Below are positions 43,426 to 54,731 of a DNA stretch of 64,000 nt, in pieces. The stretch is from NCBI RefSeq assembly GCF_003171515.1, contig NC_089397.1, positions 1,674,001 through 1,738,000 of the forward strand, given 5' to 3'. The DNA is from Pyrenophora tritici-repentis. Its lineage: Eukaryota; Ascomycota; Dothideomycetes; Pleosporales; Pleosporaceae. How positions within the stretch are numbered: the stretch's first letter is position 1; each line of letters begins with the position of its first letter. Under the pieces are notes generated by a model that saw only the letters and a program-made list of their open reading frames with translations, was not told where the DNA came from and made no database searches. Position numbers and translations under genes: made by a program.

Positions 43426-44429
43426 TATGATACCGACCTAAGCGGCTGCGCGGTTTGATAAGGAGTATGCGAGAGACTACCGGACGTGCATAGTAGGCGA
43501 CGATGCATGGCTTCGAAGATGGCGTCCAGGAATATACCCATTGCATTGGTAGATAATGAGAACTCATAACGAAGTATATCTAAGTTATTCTGGTTGAAAA
43601 GTGTATATGAGCTTGAAGGCCTGCATATCGAGAACAGATGGGTATTTCGTATGTGATGATGTAAAGCAGTCTCTTGGTAGGGTATCAGTTAAGTCATCCC
43701 TAACTACTCTTCCTGGCTAGCAAAGTGCAGAGATCATGATTACATTCGTTCAAAAAATTAGAGTATCCAATTAATCATAAAGCCCTCTTACAATTCTCCA
43801 TTTGTTACTATCTATCTGCGTGGACACTGGCAACTTCCTACATCCTATACCATTGGTCTTTAATACGTCCGACACATGTCGTAGTCATCTCTACAAGTAA
43901 AGCTATCGTCGTCAGTCCTCCACATACGACCACAGGACACTGAATACAGCGCTTCCCGTTCGCTCAGCGGTACTTAAACGGTGTACCGGCGGGTTAGTAG
44001 TCAGGTGGGTGACCACTGGCGAATACCCGCTGTTGTATGTTTTTGCCTTTTTTTGCACACAGATAGAAACTCCGGTCATTACAGTAGGTAGCTACTCGAG
44101 AGAAAGTCTGTTAGAACTCGTCGCGAGTCTTGGTGTGCTCCTTTTGCATTGTGTGGGGTACTTCAAGTGTCAGGGACAATGCTTAGGATACCTCACCATC
44201 TTTTCGAGATCCGGATTGTTTTAAAACTTGTATCAACCCTTCTAGATTCTAGAGTCATGTATCACGCTTACTTACGCCCCTATCTGTCAAACACAGTTTA
44301 TATTTCAATCATATTTATTGAGCTAAGTGCATCGCATCAAGCTCGAAGTGCCAGTCATATCTATACATATGATACATTCGAAAATCCACTCATTCCTCAC
44401 TACCAGAAACCCAACGTAACACACTCGCA
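43426..44429. other. Convergent intergenic region
   Basis: A 1-kb, relatively AT-rich gap between the 3' ends of CSN4 and the bL21m gene. No supported gene or repeat. Confidence 0.5.
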
Positions 44430-45167
44430 CTATTGCACACCCTCTACCTCCTTTGGCTCCAACGCTGCCTCATACTCCTCCAAGCTCTTCACATCCAGAT
44501 CTGTGATCTTCAAGACGGTAAAGCGCAGCTTGCTCTTAACATGCTTGGTATGTCTTTGTCTCCTCTTCGTCTTCTCCTCGACCCGCAATGGTTCACTCTC
44601 TATACCCACGACTCGTGCCCGACATGTATATAATCGCTCATCCAAGTAAAACAATTTCTTCCCGTGATCAGCATTTCCCTTTATCGGCTCTGGGGCTTTG
44701 AGCGTGTAGTCCCGAGATCCAATGTGTGTGGCCCGGTTTAAGCGCAATACGTCTCCAGGGCGGATGTTTGGCATGTGGAAGGGAAGGCGGAGCGTATCGC
44801 CGCGGGTGAGGAGGTAGGGTCGGCCATGTAGATGTGCGGTTATGTAGTGTGCTGGCTGGGTTTGGAGGAGTGGGAGAAGGGTTCGGATGGATGGTGTGAG
44901 GGTCTTTGCGAGGATCTCTGAGCGGGCGTGTGGCGAGACTTTGTCGGAAGCGGGCTTTGGTGCCTTTTTAGGTAGAGGCTGTGGTGTTTGAGCGCGCTCT
45001 TTGGCTTCTTCTGATATGCGGTGTCCAGACTGGATGAGCGGTTCGGGAGTATTTGATGTGTCGAGGTTATGCGATACGGTTGTTATTCGTGCGCGGAAGA
45101 CTGCCGGCTGTATTATCGACCTCGATTCGAAGAGAACATTTCGTGCAGAGCGAGTGAATAACGCCAT
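44430..45167 (-). CDS. MRPL49: Mitochondrial large-subunit ribosomal protein bL21m
   Basis: Structural protein of the mitochondrial 54S ribosomal subunit, homologous to bacterial L21. A single exon of 245 codons from ATG at 45167. A basic, Ser/Arg-rich mitochondrial presequence (MALFTRSARNVLFESRS) and a Pro/Lys linker precede the L21 fold: HYITAHLHGRPYLLTRGDTL, RPGDVLRLNRATHIGSRDYTL, ERLYTCRARVVGIESEP and RRQRHTKHVKSKLRFTVLKI. Longer than bacterial L21, as usual in fungi. It is divergent from NSA2 across only 194 bp. Confidence 0.93.
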   Translation of the reverse strand: MALFTRSARNVLFESRSIIQPAVFRARITTVSHNLDTSNTPEPLIQSGHRISEEAKERAQTPQPLPKKAPKPASDKVSPHARSEILAKTLTPSIRTLLPLLQTQPAHYITAHLHGRPYLLTRGDTLRLPFHMPNIRPGDVLRLNRATHIGSRDYTLKAPEPIKGNADHGKKLFYLDERLYTCRARVVGIESEPLRVEEKTKRRQRHTKHVKSKLRFTVLKITDLDVKSLEEYEAALEPKEVEGVQ

Positions 45168-45361
45168 TGTAATGTGTGGAGGGGCAATGGCTGCTGTAGA
45201 TGGATATCTTGGTGTTGCGGAGGTCCGCTGTGGAAGAATCCCGCATGGCGCTAGTGGGGGCTAGTGCCGAACTTTTTGGAGGATGGCAAGTTGCGCTGTT
45301 AGGGCTACTTACTCCACTCCACCACTACCCTCCAACAGCAGATACAGAGGTAGTCGTCAAC
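45168..45361. promoter_or_regulatory. Short divergent promoter, bL21m / NSA2
   Basis: 194 bp between start codons must serve both genes. There is no TATA box. GGCGCTAGTG (45247-45256) and GGGGCTAGTGCC (about 45257-45267) form a close pair of CTAG-centred motifs similar to GGCTAGCGC in the NOC4/ATP4 promoter. Function not known. Confidence 0.6.
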
Positions 45362-46471
45362 ATGCCTCAGAACGAGTACATCGAGCGCCATACGAAGCTG
45401 TATGTATACGGCCATCTATAGAGACTCCACATCTAATTCGTCGACTACAGGCATGGCAAGCGCTTCGACCACGATGAACGCCAGCGCAAGAGGATCGCTC
45501 GTGAGGGCCACAATGCCTCGAAGAAGGCACAGAACTTCCGTGGCCTACGCGCGAAGTTGCACGCCGAGAAGCGCAGGAAAGGTTTGTGCCACCCAATACG
45601 ACCCGTACTTCCATGTACAATTCAATCTTCGATGGGCGCACGCGCAAGGAAGATTTCACAGAGCCATGTGCTGACATGAACGCCAGAAAAAATCCAGATG
45701 AAGCAGAAGATCCGCGCCCACGAAGAGCGCAACGTCAAGTCAAACGAAGCGCCCGAGCCCGCCACCGAAGCTCTTCCATCCTACCTGTTGGACCGATCAA
45801 ACGAGAAGAATGCCAAGGCTCTATCTTCAGCCATCAAGCAGAAGCGTAACGAAAAAGCCGCACGATTCTCAGTTCCGCTGCCAAAGGTCAAGGGAATTTC
45901 CGAGGAGGAGATGTTCTCCGTGGTTAAGACGGGAAAGAAGACGAAGAAGAAGTCGTGGAAGCGAATGATCACCAAGCCGACATTTGTTGGTCCTGGCTTC
46001 ACCCGTCGACCTGTCAAATACGAGGTACGCATGTACAGTGTATGTGCAGCCAAGAAATGTACTAACTTTGTATACAGCGCTTTATTAGGCCCATGGGTCT
46101 GCGTTACAAGAAGGCAAACGTCACGCACCCCGAACTCAACGTTACTGTCCAGCTGCCAATCATGTACGTGTCTACATCATCTAAACGGAAGAAAAAAGTC
46201 ATATCTAACAACCGCGCAGATCAGTAAAGAAGAACCCTCAACAACCCATGTACACACAACTAGGTGTCCTAACCAAGGGAACCATTATCGAAGTAAACGT
46301 TTCCGAGCTCGGTCTCGTGACCGCCGGAGGAAAAGTCGTATGGGGACGATATGCACAGTGCGTTCACCTGGTCCCAACATGATGAACAGCAAAGCAACTA
46401 ACACGACTTCCAATAGAATCACAAACAATCCCGAAAACGACGGATGCCTGAACGCTGTCCTGCTCGTCTAA
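45362..46471 (+). CDS. NSA2: Ribosome biogenesis protein NSA2 homologue
   Basis: Nucleolar/nuclear factor of 60S pre-ribosomes needed for 27S rRNA processing. There are six exons: 45362-45399, 45451-45581, 45687-46024, 46078-46163, 46220-46357 and 46417-46471. All junctions keep frame and give 261 residues, the same as the yeast protein. Conserved stretches are [91 protein letters not shown] and, at the end, [20 protein letters not shown]. The S8e/NSA2-like beta-barrel forms the C-terminal part. The second intron is longer (105 bp). The gene is intron-dense compared with its neighbours. Confidence 0.96.
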
Positions 46472-47473
46472 ACTAGGTCCCAAAACGACTAAAAGAGGCG
46501 ATAGAAAGGAGGAAGGGGTGAGCGAGCGACACGGGTCACTGCATATCACGGCGTTAGGGGCGGCGGCGGCGCAAACTGGACCTTGCCTTTGGGCTTTGCA
46601 CAAAAAGAATTCCCGCAGGCGTTTTTTCTTCCAGGGCCCCCGAAGAAGAGAACAAGAAAACAAGATGAGACTGGTTGGACGAAAAAGGGCTGGCTGGCTG
46701 CTAGAGGCATGTGTATGCAACGTTGGGCTGAGATTGGGGGAGGTGCTTGCTGCCGAGAGCATATGCAGGTGTGAATGCTTTGAGAGTAGCGTGTTGCTTG
46801 CTTGTGCGAAGCGCTGAACATATAATGATACCATATCACCCCACTGGTCGCACCGCTTTCCGTCCCGTCCCCCACCCCGCCCCGCCCATGACTGTAGTTT
46901 CTTTCAACATGTGTGTTTCTGGTGAAGAGAAGAAAAGAAGGGACTAGTTTTTTTGGTATCGAGCGGGAGGTAGGGAAGTAAGTAGATATGATATCGCCCA
47001 TCACCTTGTAAAATTCCGGGATAGTTCGTTCGAGCTTTACAAGGTGATGGCTGATATACACCTAACCCCCCTCGTTTCCCTCCCTAGGTATAGAGTAGCA
47101 TTATTGCGGACTAAAGTACTAAATGTATCTCATCCGAGTGAGCTAGCTAGCCAAAGCACACGATTTCATAAAGTGTCTCAGGCTGCCGTGGTATCTTTCC
47201 CGTCCAATTTCCGTAAACCATCGTGAAATTTGCCGTGAAGATAAGGAAAGAACTAGAAAACAAAATAAGATAATATAAAAAAACGTCCAGTTTAGATGGA
47301 AAAGGATTCCTGACTCTCTGAAGCCTCCTATCCTCTGAAAAAAAAAATCAGCGCTGTCGTCAAGGTTTCGCAGATACCAATATCCGCTCTCTGGGAAAGC
47401 AAGCAGAAAAAAAACGAGGGAAAAAACCGCCAGTATACAGCCTTTGGCCGTGTTCACATCTACAGGGTCATTG
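46472..47473. other. Convergent intergenic region with a strong hairpin
   Basis: 3' flanks of NSA2 and the WD-repeat gene. It contains the inverted repeat at 46991-47057, listed separately. Frames such as 46546-47061 minus have no domains. Confidence 0.5.
46991..47057. repeat. Inverted repeat with 22-bp arms and 23-nt loop
   Basis: Arms are 46991-47012 and 47036-47057. CCATCACCTTGTAAA is matched exactly in reverse complement by the other arm, and the outer ATATC also pairs, with two mismatched bases between. The transcript of either strand could form a stable stem-loop. It lies about 500 bp past the NSA2 stop and 417 bp past the WD-gene stop, between convergent genes. It could be a structured 3' end, a small element remnant or a chance palindrome; the length makes chance unlikely. 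Confidence 0.75.
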
Positions 47474-49427
47474 TCATACGACAACATCGCTCAAATCAAC
47501 GTGTCTCCGTTGTCTCTCCATCTTGCCGGGCAAGACACCCCCATGGTCATGAAGCGCATCGTCATGGACCCAGTCTGTTACGACATCGTCCCATACTGCA
47601 TGATCCCAGCTCTTCCTCCTGCCAGTCTTCTCTGCCCAGCCTGTTCTTTCGAGTTCGATGATGCCACCGAATCTTCTTTCGCCATTGGAGATGAACAGGC
47701 TCTGACCATCGGGCGTGAAGGTGACACCGCCAACGGGGCCGAAAAAGTCAAATACCTGCTTCGACTCCCATGTCTGTGCATTAATCACGTTGATGTAGTC
47801 GTCTGCCTCGGCGGCAACCAAGACGCGCGGGCCTGAGCCAATGGGTGAAAAGTGCAGCGACCGTGGAACGCTGAGTTCGCTCTTCATGACGGTGAGTGGC
47901 TTATCCCAGTATCTTGCATCCCATACGACGATTGTCGAGTCTTGTGCTGCAGTGGCGACATGTATGCCGTCATCTGCCCACGCGCAGGCGAATGCATCAT
48001 CGGTATGTGAATTCAGTGTTTCAAAAGGCTGGCCCGTCTCCGCATTGGTGATGAGCGTCTCTTGGAAGTCACCGACTACGACACGCATCCGACCATTAGG
48101 AGAGGTTGCCGAGCAGTTCACGGCGGCGGGGTATAGGAATGAATGGGTGAATGTGTTTGTTTCGCAGTCTAGGACGCGGAGACGATGATCATTCGAACAA
48201 AGAACGGCTTGTGGCGTATATGTTCGCCGTGAAGCAAAGAGGTGCAAATGGTTGACTATTTGCGACTTGGTGTCCGTTGCAAAGTCGGAGGTTCGGCCAA
48301 ATGTAAATGGGGAGCCATAGGTGGAAGCGAGGTTAGTGATTGCATACTCACCCTCAAAGGCGCCGGCAATGAGGACGTTGTCGTGTGAGGCAACGGTGGT
48401 AATTGAGGCATCGGGGTTGATGTGCTTGCTAAGATCGACAATGGCATCGGCTTCTGTTCCCTCTGCGTCTGTGCGCCATACTCTATGGCCTTGTGCAAAG
48501 AAGATGTCATTGCGGGATGTCGCTGTGATGATGTTTCGCAGCTGGAAGTGAGGGATAAAGGCACGGGGTGTGGTACTGATCCTCTTGAACTGGAAGAAGT
48601 CGTCTGTGTTGGCCGTAGGAGGTATGTGCTGGGTTTGTTAGAAAACAAATGGAGGAGTGGAGGAGCATATTAGTCACCTTGCGTACTTGCTTGAGGCACT
48701 GTGGCAGCCTGTCACTTTCAAACTCCTCGCGCGCCTCCCTAACAGCCGAGCGACTGGTCTTTCGTGCCTCCCAGTCGATTCCCTGGTAGTCATAGCAGTC
48801 ACCCTTGAGATCATCGCGGTCGACAAACTTGGGTACCTGGCAGAGGTCGAGGCCAGGGACGAGGGGCTTGGTTGTGTCAAAGAAGTGGTGGAAGTAACTG
48901 GTGATGGGGCAAAATGCCGTCTTGTCGACGATGCTGAGCTGCGGCTCGTGAAGACTTGGCGGGGGTTCAAGTGCAGGATCTGCGTTGGACAGATGGGTCA
49001 TGAAGACGGGGGACGGAGGGAAGTATGCGGTGGAGGTGTGATGGGCAATGCTGGAGAGGTCGAGTATCTCCAAGGCATTATAGGGGGCATAGGCGGGATG
49101 GGCTTGCGAAAGGAAGTCGTGTATCTGAACATCTACAGGTCCGTCCTCGTGCTCTTCCTCTTCACTGTCCTCGCCTAGGGGATCCGGGTTGGGCATGGTT
49201 TCCATGAACTGCTGATAGTCTGCGAGTGAGATCCCCCCGCTGTCGTCATCGTCGTCCTCACCGTGCCCCTGCTCCGCCTGGCCCGTGGACGGCCTGGTAT
49301 CAGACAGTGATGCTAGATTCACAGCAGCCGCCAGCGCGTTGGGTGATTGAAGCCAGTCTCCATGGACTGGACAGTCATGCGGCGGCGGCAGCGGCGTGGT
49401 GTCGTGTGGAGTAGTGGTGCTGGCCAT
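47474..49427 (-). CDS. WD-repeat (beta-propeller) protein, uncharacterised fungal type
   Basis: Exons are 49427-48678 and 48628-47474 (49-bp intron), giving 634 residues. The N-terminal 250 residues are acidic and disordered (EDDDDDSGGISLADYQQF) with an ordered end (KGDCYDYQGIDWEARKTSR). The second exon encodes a seven-bladed-type propeller with degenerate WD repeats, clearest in FACAWADDGIHVATAAQDSTIVVWDAR and LVAAEADDYINVIN. The end of the propeller reads VGGVTFTPDGQSLFISNGERRFGGIIELER. Similar fungal proteins are annotated only as WD40 domain proteins, some with DUF2415. A scaffold role is likely; the partners are unknown. The start is an ATG in GGCCATGGAC-like context on the complementary strand. 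Confidence 0.85.
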
Positions 49428-50899
49428 GGACGCCCGCTGTCCGGCCGATAGCTCGCTGGCGGGGCCGCCTTCTTTCAGGCTCCTGTGCGGGCGCTGTGGT
49501 GGGCGTGGATGGGATCAGTGGACTTGCGGTGCGGTCTCGGTGATGGCGTTGCGGGCGCAATGGATAGGCTTGTCGGGGCGTGGGGGAGGCGACTAGGCCA
49601 AAGCATAGGCTCGGCGCAGGTGCGCACTGTTATGTAGGTACGGACGCGGACTGACTGGCTCCTGGCCTCAGCTGCGCAGGGCTCCTGCCTGGTCTGTTGC
49701 GTCGTTCTTGCCCGTGTTGCTCGTCTGCTTGTCGGTTTTGGCAGGCTCGCGTACACGAGGCGCTGCATGCGAGGAAGCACTGGGAAGGCACGTCCAGGAC
49801 AAGGTGTGGGGTCGCAGCTGCCAGACTTTAAGCGGACTATTGGCTGCGGGAGAGCGGGAAGCGTCGGGCTGCAGGCGTGATGGCGATGCACCTGCCTCAG
49901 TCGGTCGGAACGGCCTCTTCTTGTCAGATATATACACTTGGTCCCAGGCACCAAGCCCCTCGTCGACGCCCGTCGGCCGTCGCATCGAGCCCGCTGCTGC
50001 CGTCATCCCGTCCAGCAGCCAGACTGAACACGAGGGGATCGGACAGCCCACCCCTCCAGACCTGACTAGCAACTCCACCATCTCACACATCGCCAGACCT
50101 CAGATCTCTGTGTCTGCCGCAGTCCGACTCCACGCTGTCACCGGGCCCATGCTCGCCCTCGCTCCGTCAGGGCTAAGCGGGTGATACAACTCACATGGCA
50201 CTGCCAACACGACAACGTCCATGGGCCAAGCCCTGACGACGAGAATGCAGTGCCCACTCCGCGTCGCACACCCTACCAGGCACTGGCCCACTACAAGGCC
50301 CGTAAGCCTCTTGTCAGGCCTCTTTTGGGACACAGGCAGCACACTGCCTTCGCTAACCCTGATCCCTTGGGGCAGACGGCTGACGCGCTCAGCGCTGGTC
50401 CACAGTCGTACCGCCAACGAGTGGGACTAATCATTTCATCCCCCCTCCCCAGATTGTGGCTCAACCGCCGTTTTTGTCTCTCCTCGCCGTCCTGGCAGTG
50501 GAGAACGGTGCTGGCACTCCACGACAGCAAGCCACAGATCGCGAGAGAGCAGGAGCCAAGATTGGCGCCCTCTAACGGCCGCGAGAGGGGCGCACAAGGC
50601 CCAACTTGAGACTGCGAAACCCCACACGCCCGTGATGCGACGTCAGGCAGAAGCTGCCGTTGCAACTAAACAAGATTCATCGACGGCATGCCAGGTCTTG
50701 CCAGAGCTGACAGCCGGTCCTGTACAATTGTATTACTACGGTAGTCCTAGCTGATAAGGCGATAATCGAACAATGGCTACAAATGGTCATAAGTTATAAT
50801 AGAAACACCGCTCCGGCAATGCAGTAAGCATCGTAACACATTAAGCAGCCCTCGGCTGCGCGACGGCTTCCCTTCCTACGGGGCGCCATCGGTGCGAAA
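49428..50899. other. Intergenic region between WD-repeat gene and chitin synthase
   Basis: Promoter of the WD-repeat gene and 3' flank of the chitin synthase gene. Several overlapping open frames of 100-160 codons occur on both strands between 49475 and 50665, but none has a domain or credible composition. I see no supported gene. Confidence 0.5.
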
Positions 50900-53800
50900 T
50901 CAATTATCATAGTACTGCTCGTACCCCTGCTGTTGCTGCTGTGGCCACCCGCCAGCCGATGTCGCCGCTGGTGTCTTGAGTCTCCGTTCTGTTGGTGCCC
51001 AACGTCAGTGACAGCATTATCGCGAGATGTTGTGCTCCTTACCGGCTTCAAAGTCATGCCACCTGCGCATCGTGATCTTGCTACTGTCAAACTCTCCCTC
51101 ATACTCCAACCCGGCCTTCTTGGTCTTTTCACCCGCCGTTTTGCGCGTATCGCCCCAACTGAAGTCGTCAAACTTCCAAAACGCGTACGCCGGCAAGACG
51201 AAATTCCAGATGGGGAGCGATAGCAGGTAGACAAACATCCAGGCCACGTAAGACCATCGGTGAGCCGTGATGATGATGAGGATGGCCGGGAGTCCGAGAA
51301 TGAGCGCTAAAAGGATGAGGGGTATGACAGGAGCGGCCGTGTGAAGGACGGCAGCCTTGATGGAGATGGCAACTGGTCATGGTTAGCAAAGCCAAAGATT
51401 CAAGACGAGGTACGGAGCCTTACTTAGGTAAAGTGTAAACGCGATGGCGGCCGGCAGGACCAGGGTTCCCATCAACTCGACAAACACGACAAACTGCATG
51501 CTGAAGCAGAAGGTGCCACATAGATCTCGCACTAGCACAAGCTCCATCAGGTTGTGAATCGTACTATTAATCCATCGTCTACGTTGTGACAGTAAGACTT
51601 TGAACTCATCCGGTACCGTGGTTTTGCACACGGCTTGCGGCACAAAAACCTGTTTCCGCTTGGGGAATGTCTTGAGCATCAGCGTCGACAGGTAGCGATC
51701 CTCACCTAGCAGCAGCAGATTCTTCTTGTGCAACGTGTCGACCACGTTCTCCGAGTAGTGCTCGACAATGTCGGGATTAGCGAGGATCGGCACCCAGTAG
51801 TTCTGACCGCCTTTAGGGGCCTTGATGCGGTACATGCAGAAGCAACCCGGCAGACAAGTGACACCGCCGAAGACCGACTCGAATGACTTGGCTAGATGAT
51901 GCGAGATGAAATATCTATCATTGTCAGTGGCGCGATTGTCAAACATGGCTATCTCGCACTTACTCAAACACCTGGATCATCGACACCCACGAATCCCGCT
52001 TATTGGCAATCTTTGTTTCTCCACACAGTCCCATGATGTCTGGGTCTTTTACCATGGCTGAGATCATGTGTGTCAAGCTGTCGGGGAAGACTTTTGTGTC
52101 CGCGTCCACCATGAGTACTATCTCGTAGAAATCGGGCGAAATGCCCGTTATCTTCCAGATGCCGTTGAACATCTCAAACTCAAGCTCCGTCATACGCTCG
52201 TCAAACATGACCTTTTGCAGGAACGACATGAGGATGATTTGACTATCGCGCTTTCCACGATTACCAGGCTTCGATTTCTTGGCTTCATCGGGTGTGCCAC
52301 ACTTGACGACTAGCATCACTGGAACACGTTGCTGCTTCTCAGTCGGAATCCTCGTGTCCTCACCGTAGTCGTAGAAGCCTGAGTAGATCTTGGCCATGTT
52401 GTGTCGTTTCGATCCGCTAGCGACTGCAACGTACGAAAATGCCTGAACTTCGTGCGGCAAGACCGCATGATCTTTCATCATACTGAGACAGACTTCGGGC
52501 GTCGTGAGATCTTCTCCGTGACCTTTGATCATACCGTCGCAGATGATGAGGATCAGCTTGTGGCTGTTGGGATAGTCGGTCGTGGCGATCGAGTCAAGCG
52601 TGGTTCGGAGACCCTCAGGACCCTCCGAATATGCAGTGACTAGACAAATGGCGTGAGCCAGCGGGTATCCAAAAGGCTGCCATTCCGGAGGAGGCTGAGG
52701 TACCACCTCATCGTGCGTGAAACCCGCCGGACCGGAACCCTCAGTGCTCGAGTAGCGATTGGTCTCGGTGTTGGCTGAAAGTAGTACACTTGTCCTAGAC
52801 TCCTGTGACGAATGTTGCGGGTTGAGAGCTCCATCGGTGGGAAGAGTGCCGTGGCTAGCGTTGAGTTGTTTGTACATGCCGCTGTTGGACCCGAGGAGGC
52901 GAGATGCGGCGCTTTGGCTCGTCATGGTCGTTGGCGGAGCTCGCATCTTTGCGTTCTTGTCGACCGAGTAGGGGCTGGTGAATCTAGAGGTCGACGGCAG
53001 GAAGGTGCTGCCACGCTTGTTGCTGCGGTCAGAGCCGGAAGCCGGGTCCATGAGTTTTGGCGGTGGGCGATAAATATCATCACTCCATTCCTCAATCTGC
53101 TGCTTTCTCTTCTTCGAGTCAACCGGGCCCAAGGAAGTCTTGGAGGCGGCAAACTTCTTGCTAATGAACCACTGGAAAATCAAAGCGAGGAAGAACTTGG
53201 CTAGCACGACGGATAGAATGAAGACTAGCGAGACGTAAAGCACAACCTTTGAAGCAATGCAGCCAATGCTCTCAGTATCAATAGTACCGACTTTGACTGT
53301 CTGAGTGAAGCACCTAGCAACCTGCTTTTCGTAACTAGAGGAGTAGGCGCGCGTAACATCTACACCCCGCACGGCAGGGTTTTGGCGGATTTGGTCGAAG
53401 ATGGGTGGGATGTCTACTTGAGTGCGGTTGAACCAGTCGAGCAAGTCGAGGTCCAGCACATCACCGCCCCATACCATCAGATTTCTTGTGCTGTTGCGGA
53501 TGTCTTCCCAGGTAAAGTATACATCGCCAGCGTTGCGAAGGCCATAAAAGGCGTTGCGCGCAGAGTCGGATGTATGGCACTGGAAACCATTGTACTCTGA
53601 AAATGAAGAGTTTGGCTTGCTCGAGCCGTCCTGATTGAACAGCCGACATGGGAAATACCAAGCCAAGTTGCCATTTCCGCTTGTAGGGATACCAGAGTTC
53701 GGCTTCTCCGTGATGAGTCCTTTGCACGCCCCATTGACGTTCTGGAACAGAAAACTTGCGTCTTGACCGCTGTGCTTCTCCGGGAGATCGAATAGTACGT

Positions 53801-54731
53801 TGGCGCCTTCGGGGATTCCACGCGCAGCAGGATGTTTGGACTGGGCTAGATCATATGCTTTTCCATGAATGATGAGATATGAACCTCCGACTTCGTTTGT
53901 CCTGAGACGAACATTGCCGTTCGATGGACACACAGTCTCTGTGAAACCGAATGTAATGTATCCGACAAAAGTACAAATCATAAGAATAATGCTGACCAGG
54001 CCGACCTTTTCCCTCCATGCCCGCTGCTGGGCCTTCTGCGGCTTCCCGAAGCATTTCAATATAGCGCCTGGAGCCCAGAAGGTGACGATAGCGCAGTAGA
54101 CATTCCACAGACTGGGTGGCCTGAGCTTGTCCTGCTCTTTCTGCCGCTGCTTCTCCCGGGCTTGCATTGTTTGGCTCCGTGTCAACTTGCGCTGTATCTG
54201 CGGCTCGCCGTCGTCCAAGGGAACCTGCTTGTCTGTGTAACCTCCACCGCCACTCGAAGCATTTCGCATATGTGAGGGCTTGTTTCCGGTGCTCTCCGAG
54301 CTCATGGTTTCCGACTCGAGCTGGTCCTCCATGATGGGGTCGTTGCCGGTCGTGGAAGGCTGGACATTCATGCGCTGGGCATGTTTACGGTAGTGATAGT
54401 TGGGATGATTGGGGTCCATTCGCTGGCGCTCGGGACGAATGAGACTGCGCTTCCTGCTCAGCTCTGGTACCGAATCATTGTGACCGCCGCGCATAATGGG
54501 GTCGCGGTCCATGGGCACCGGGGTATTCGGTGAGGGAAGAGGCCTTGCGTAGGCATGGGGGCCGCTCTTGCTCTTGCCATCGCTGTTGGTGCGGTCGTGC
54601 GATCGCGTGCTCTCTAGGTCTGAAGTTCTTCGTCGGCGCGATTGGGAATGTCGACGCGAATGACGTTGCTCGTGTTGTTGATCACCCCGCCGGGGCGGTG
54701 ACGCCTGTTCGGGCCGTTGGGGCAGAGGCAT
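50900..54731 (-). CDS. Chitin synthase, class IV (Chs3-like)
   Basis: Plasma-membrane processive glycosyltransferase that makes cell-wall chitin from UDP-GlcNAc. Exons are 54731-51964, 51914-51424, 51372-51043 and 50988-50900 (introns of 49-54 bp), giving 1225 residues. The first 200 residues are disordered and rich in Arg/Ser/Gln. Membrane segments follow near 236-256 and 490-515, with an intervening extracytoplasmic region (glycosylation-type NSS/NRT sites). The catalytic domain has MVDADT (874-879), LLGEDRYL (about 992-999) and QRRRW (1033-1037), all diagnostic. A cluster of membrane helices lies near the C-terminus, then [12 protein letters not shown] and a Gln/Tyr tail ([13 protein letters not shown]). 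No myosin motor is fused, which excludes classes V and VII. It is divergent from an SKT5/CHS4-like activator starting at 56870. Confidence 0.95.

Noticed and set aside
48657..49178. 173-codon plus-strand frame
   Set aside because: Antisense to the first exon of the WD-repeat gene; no recognisable protein features.
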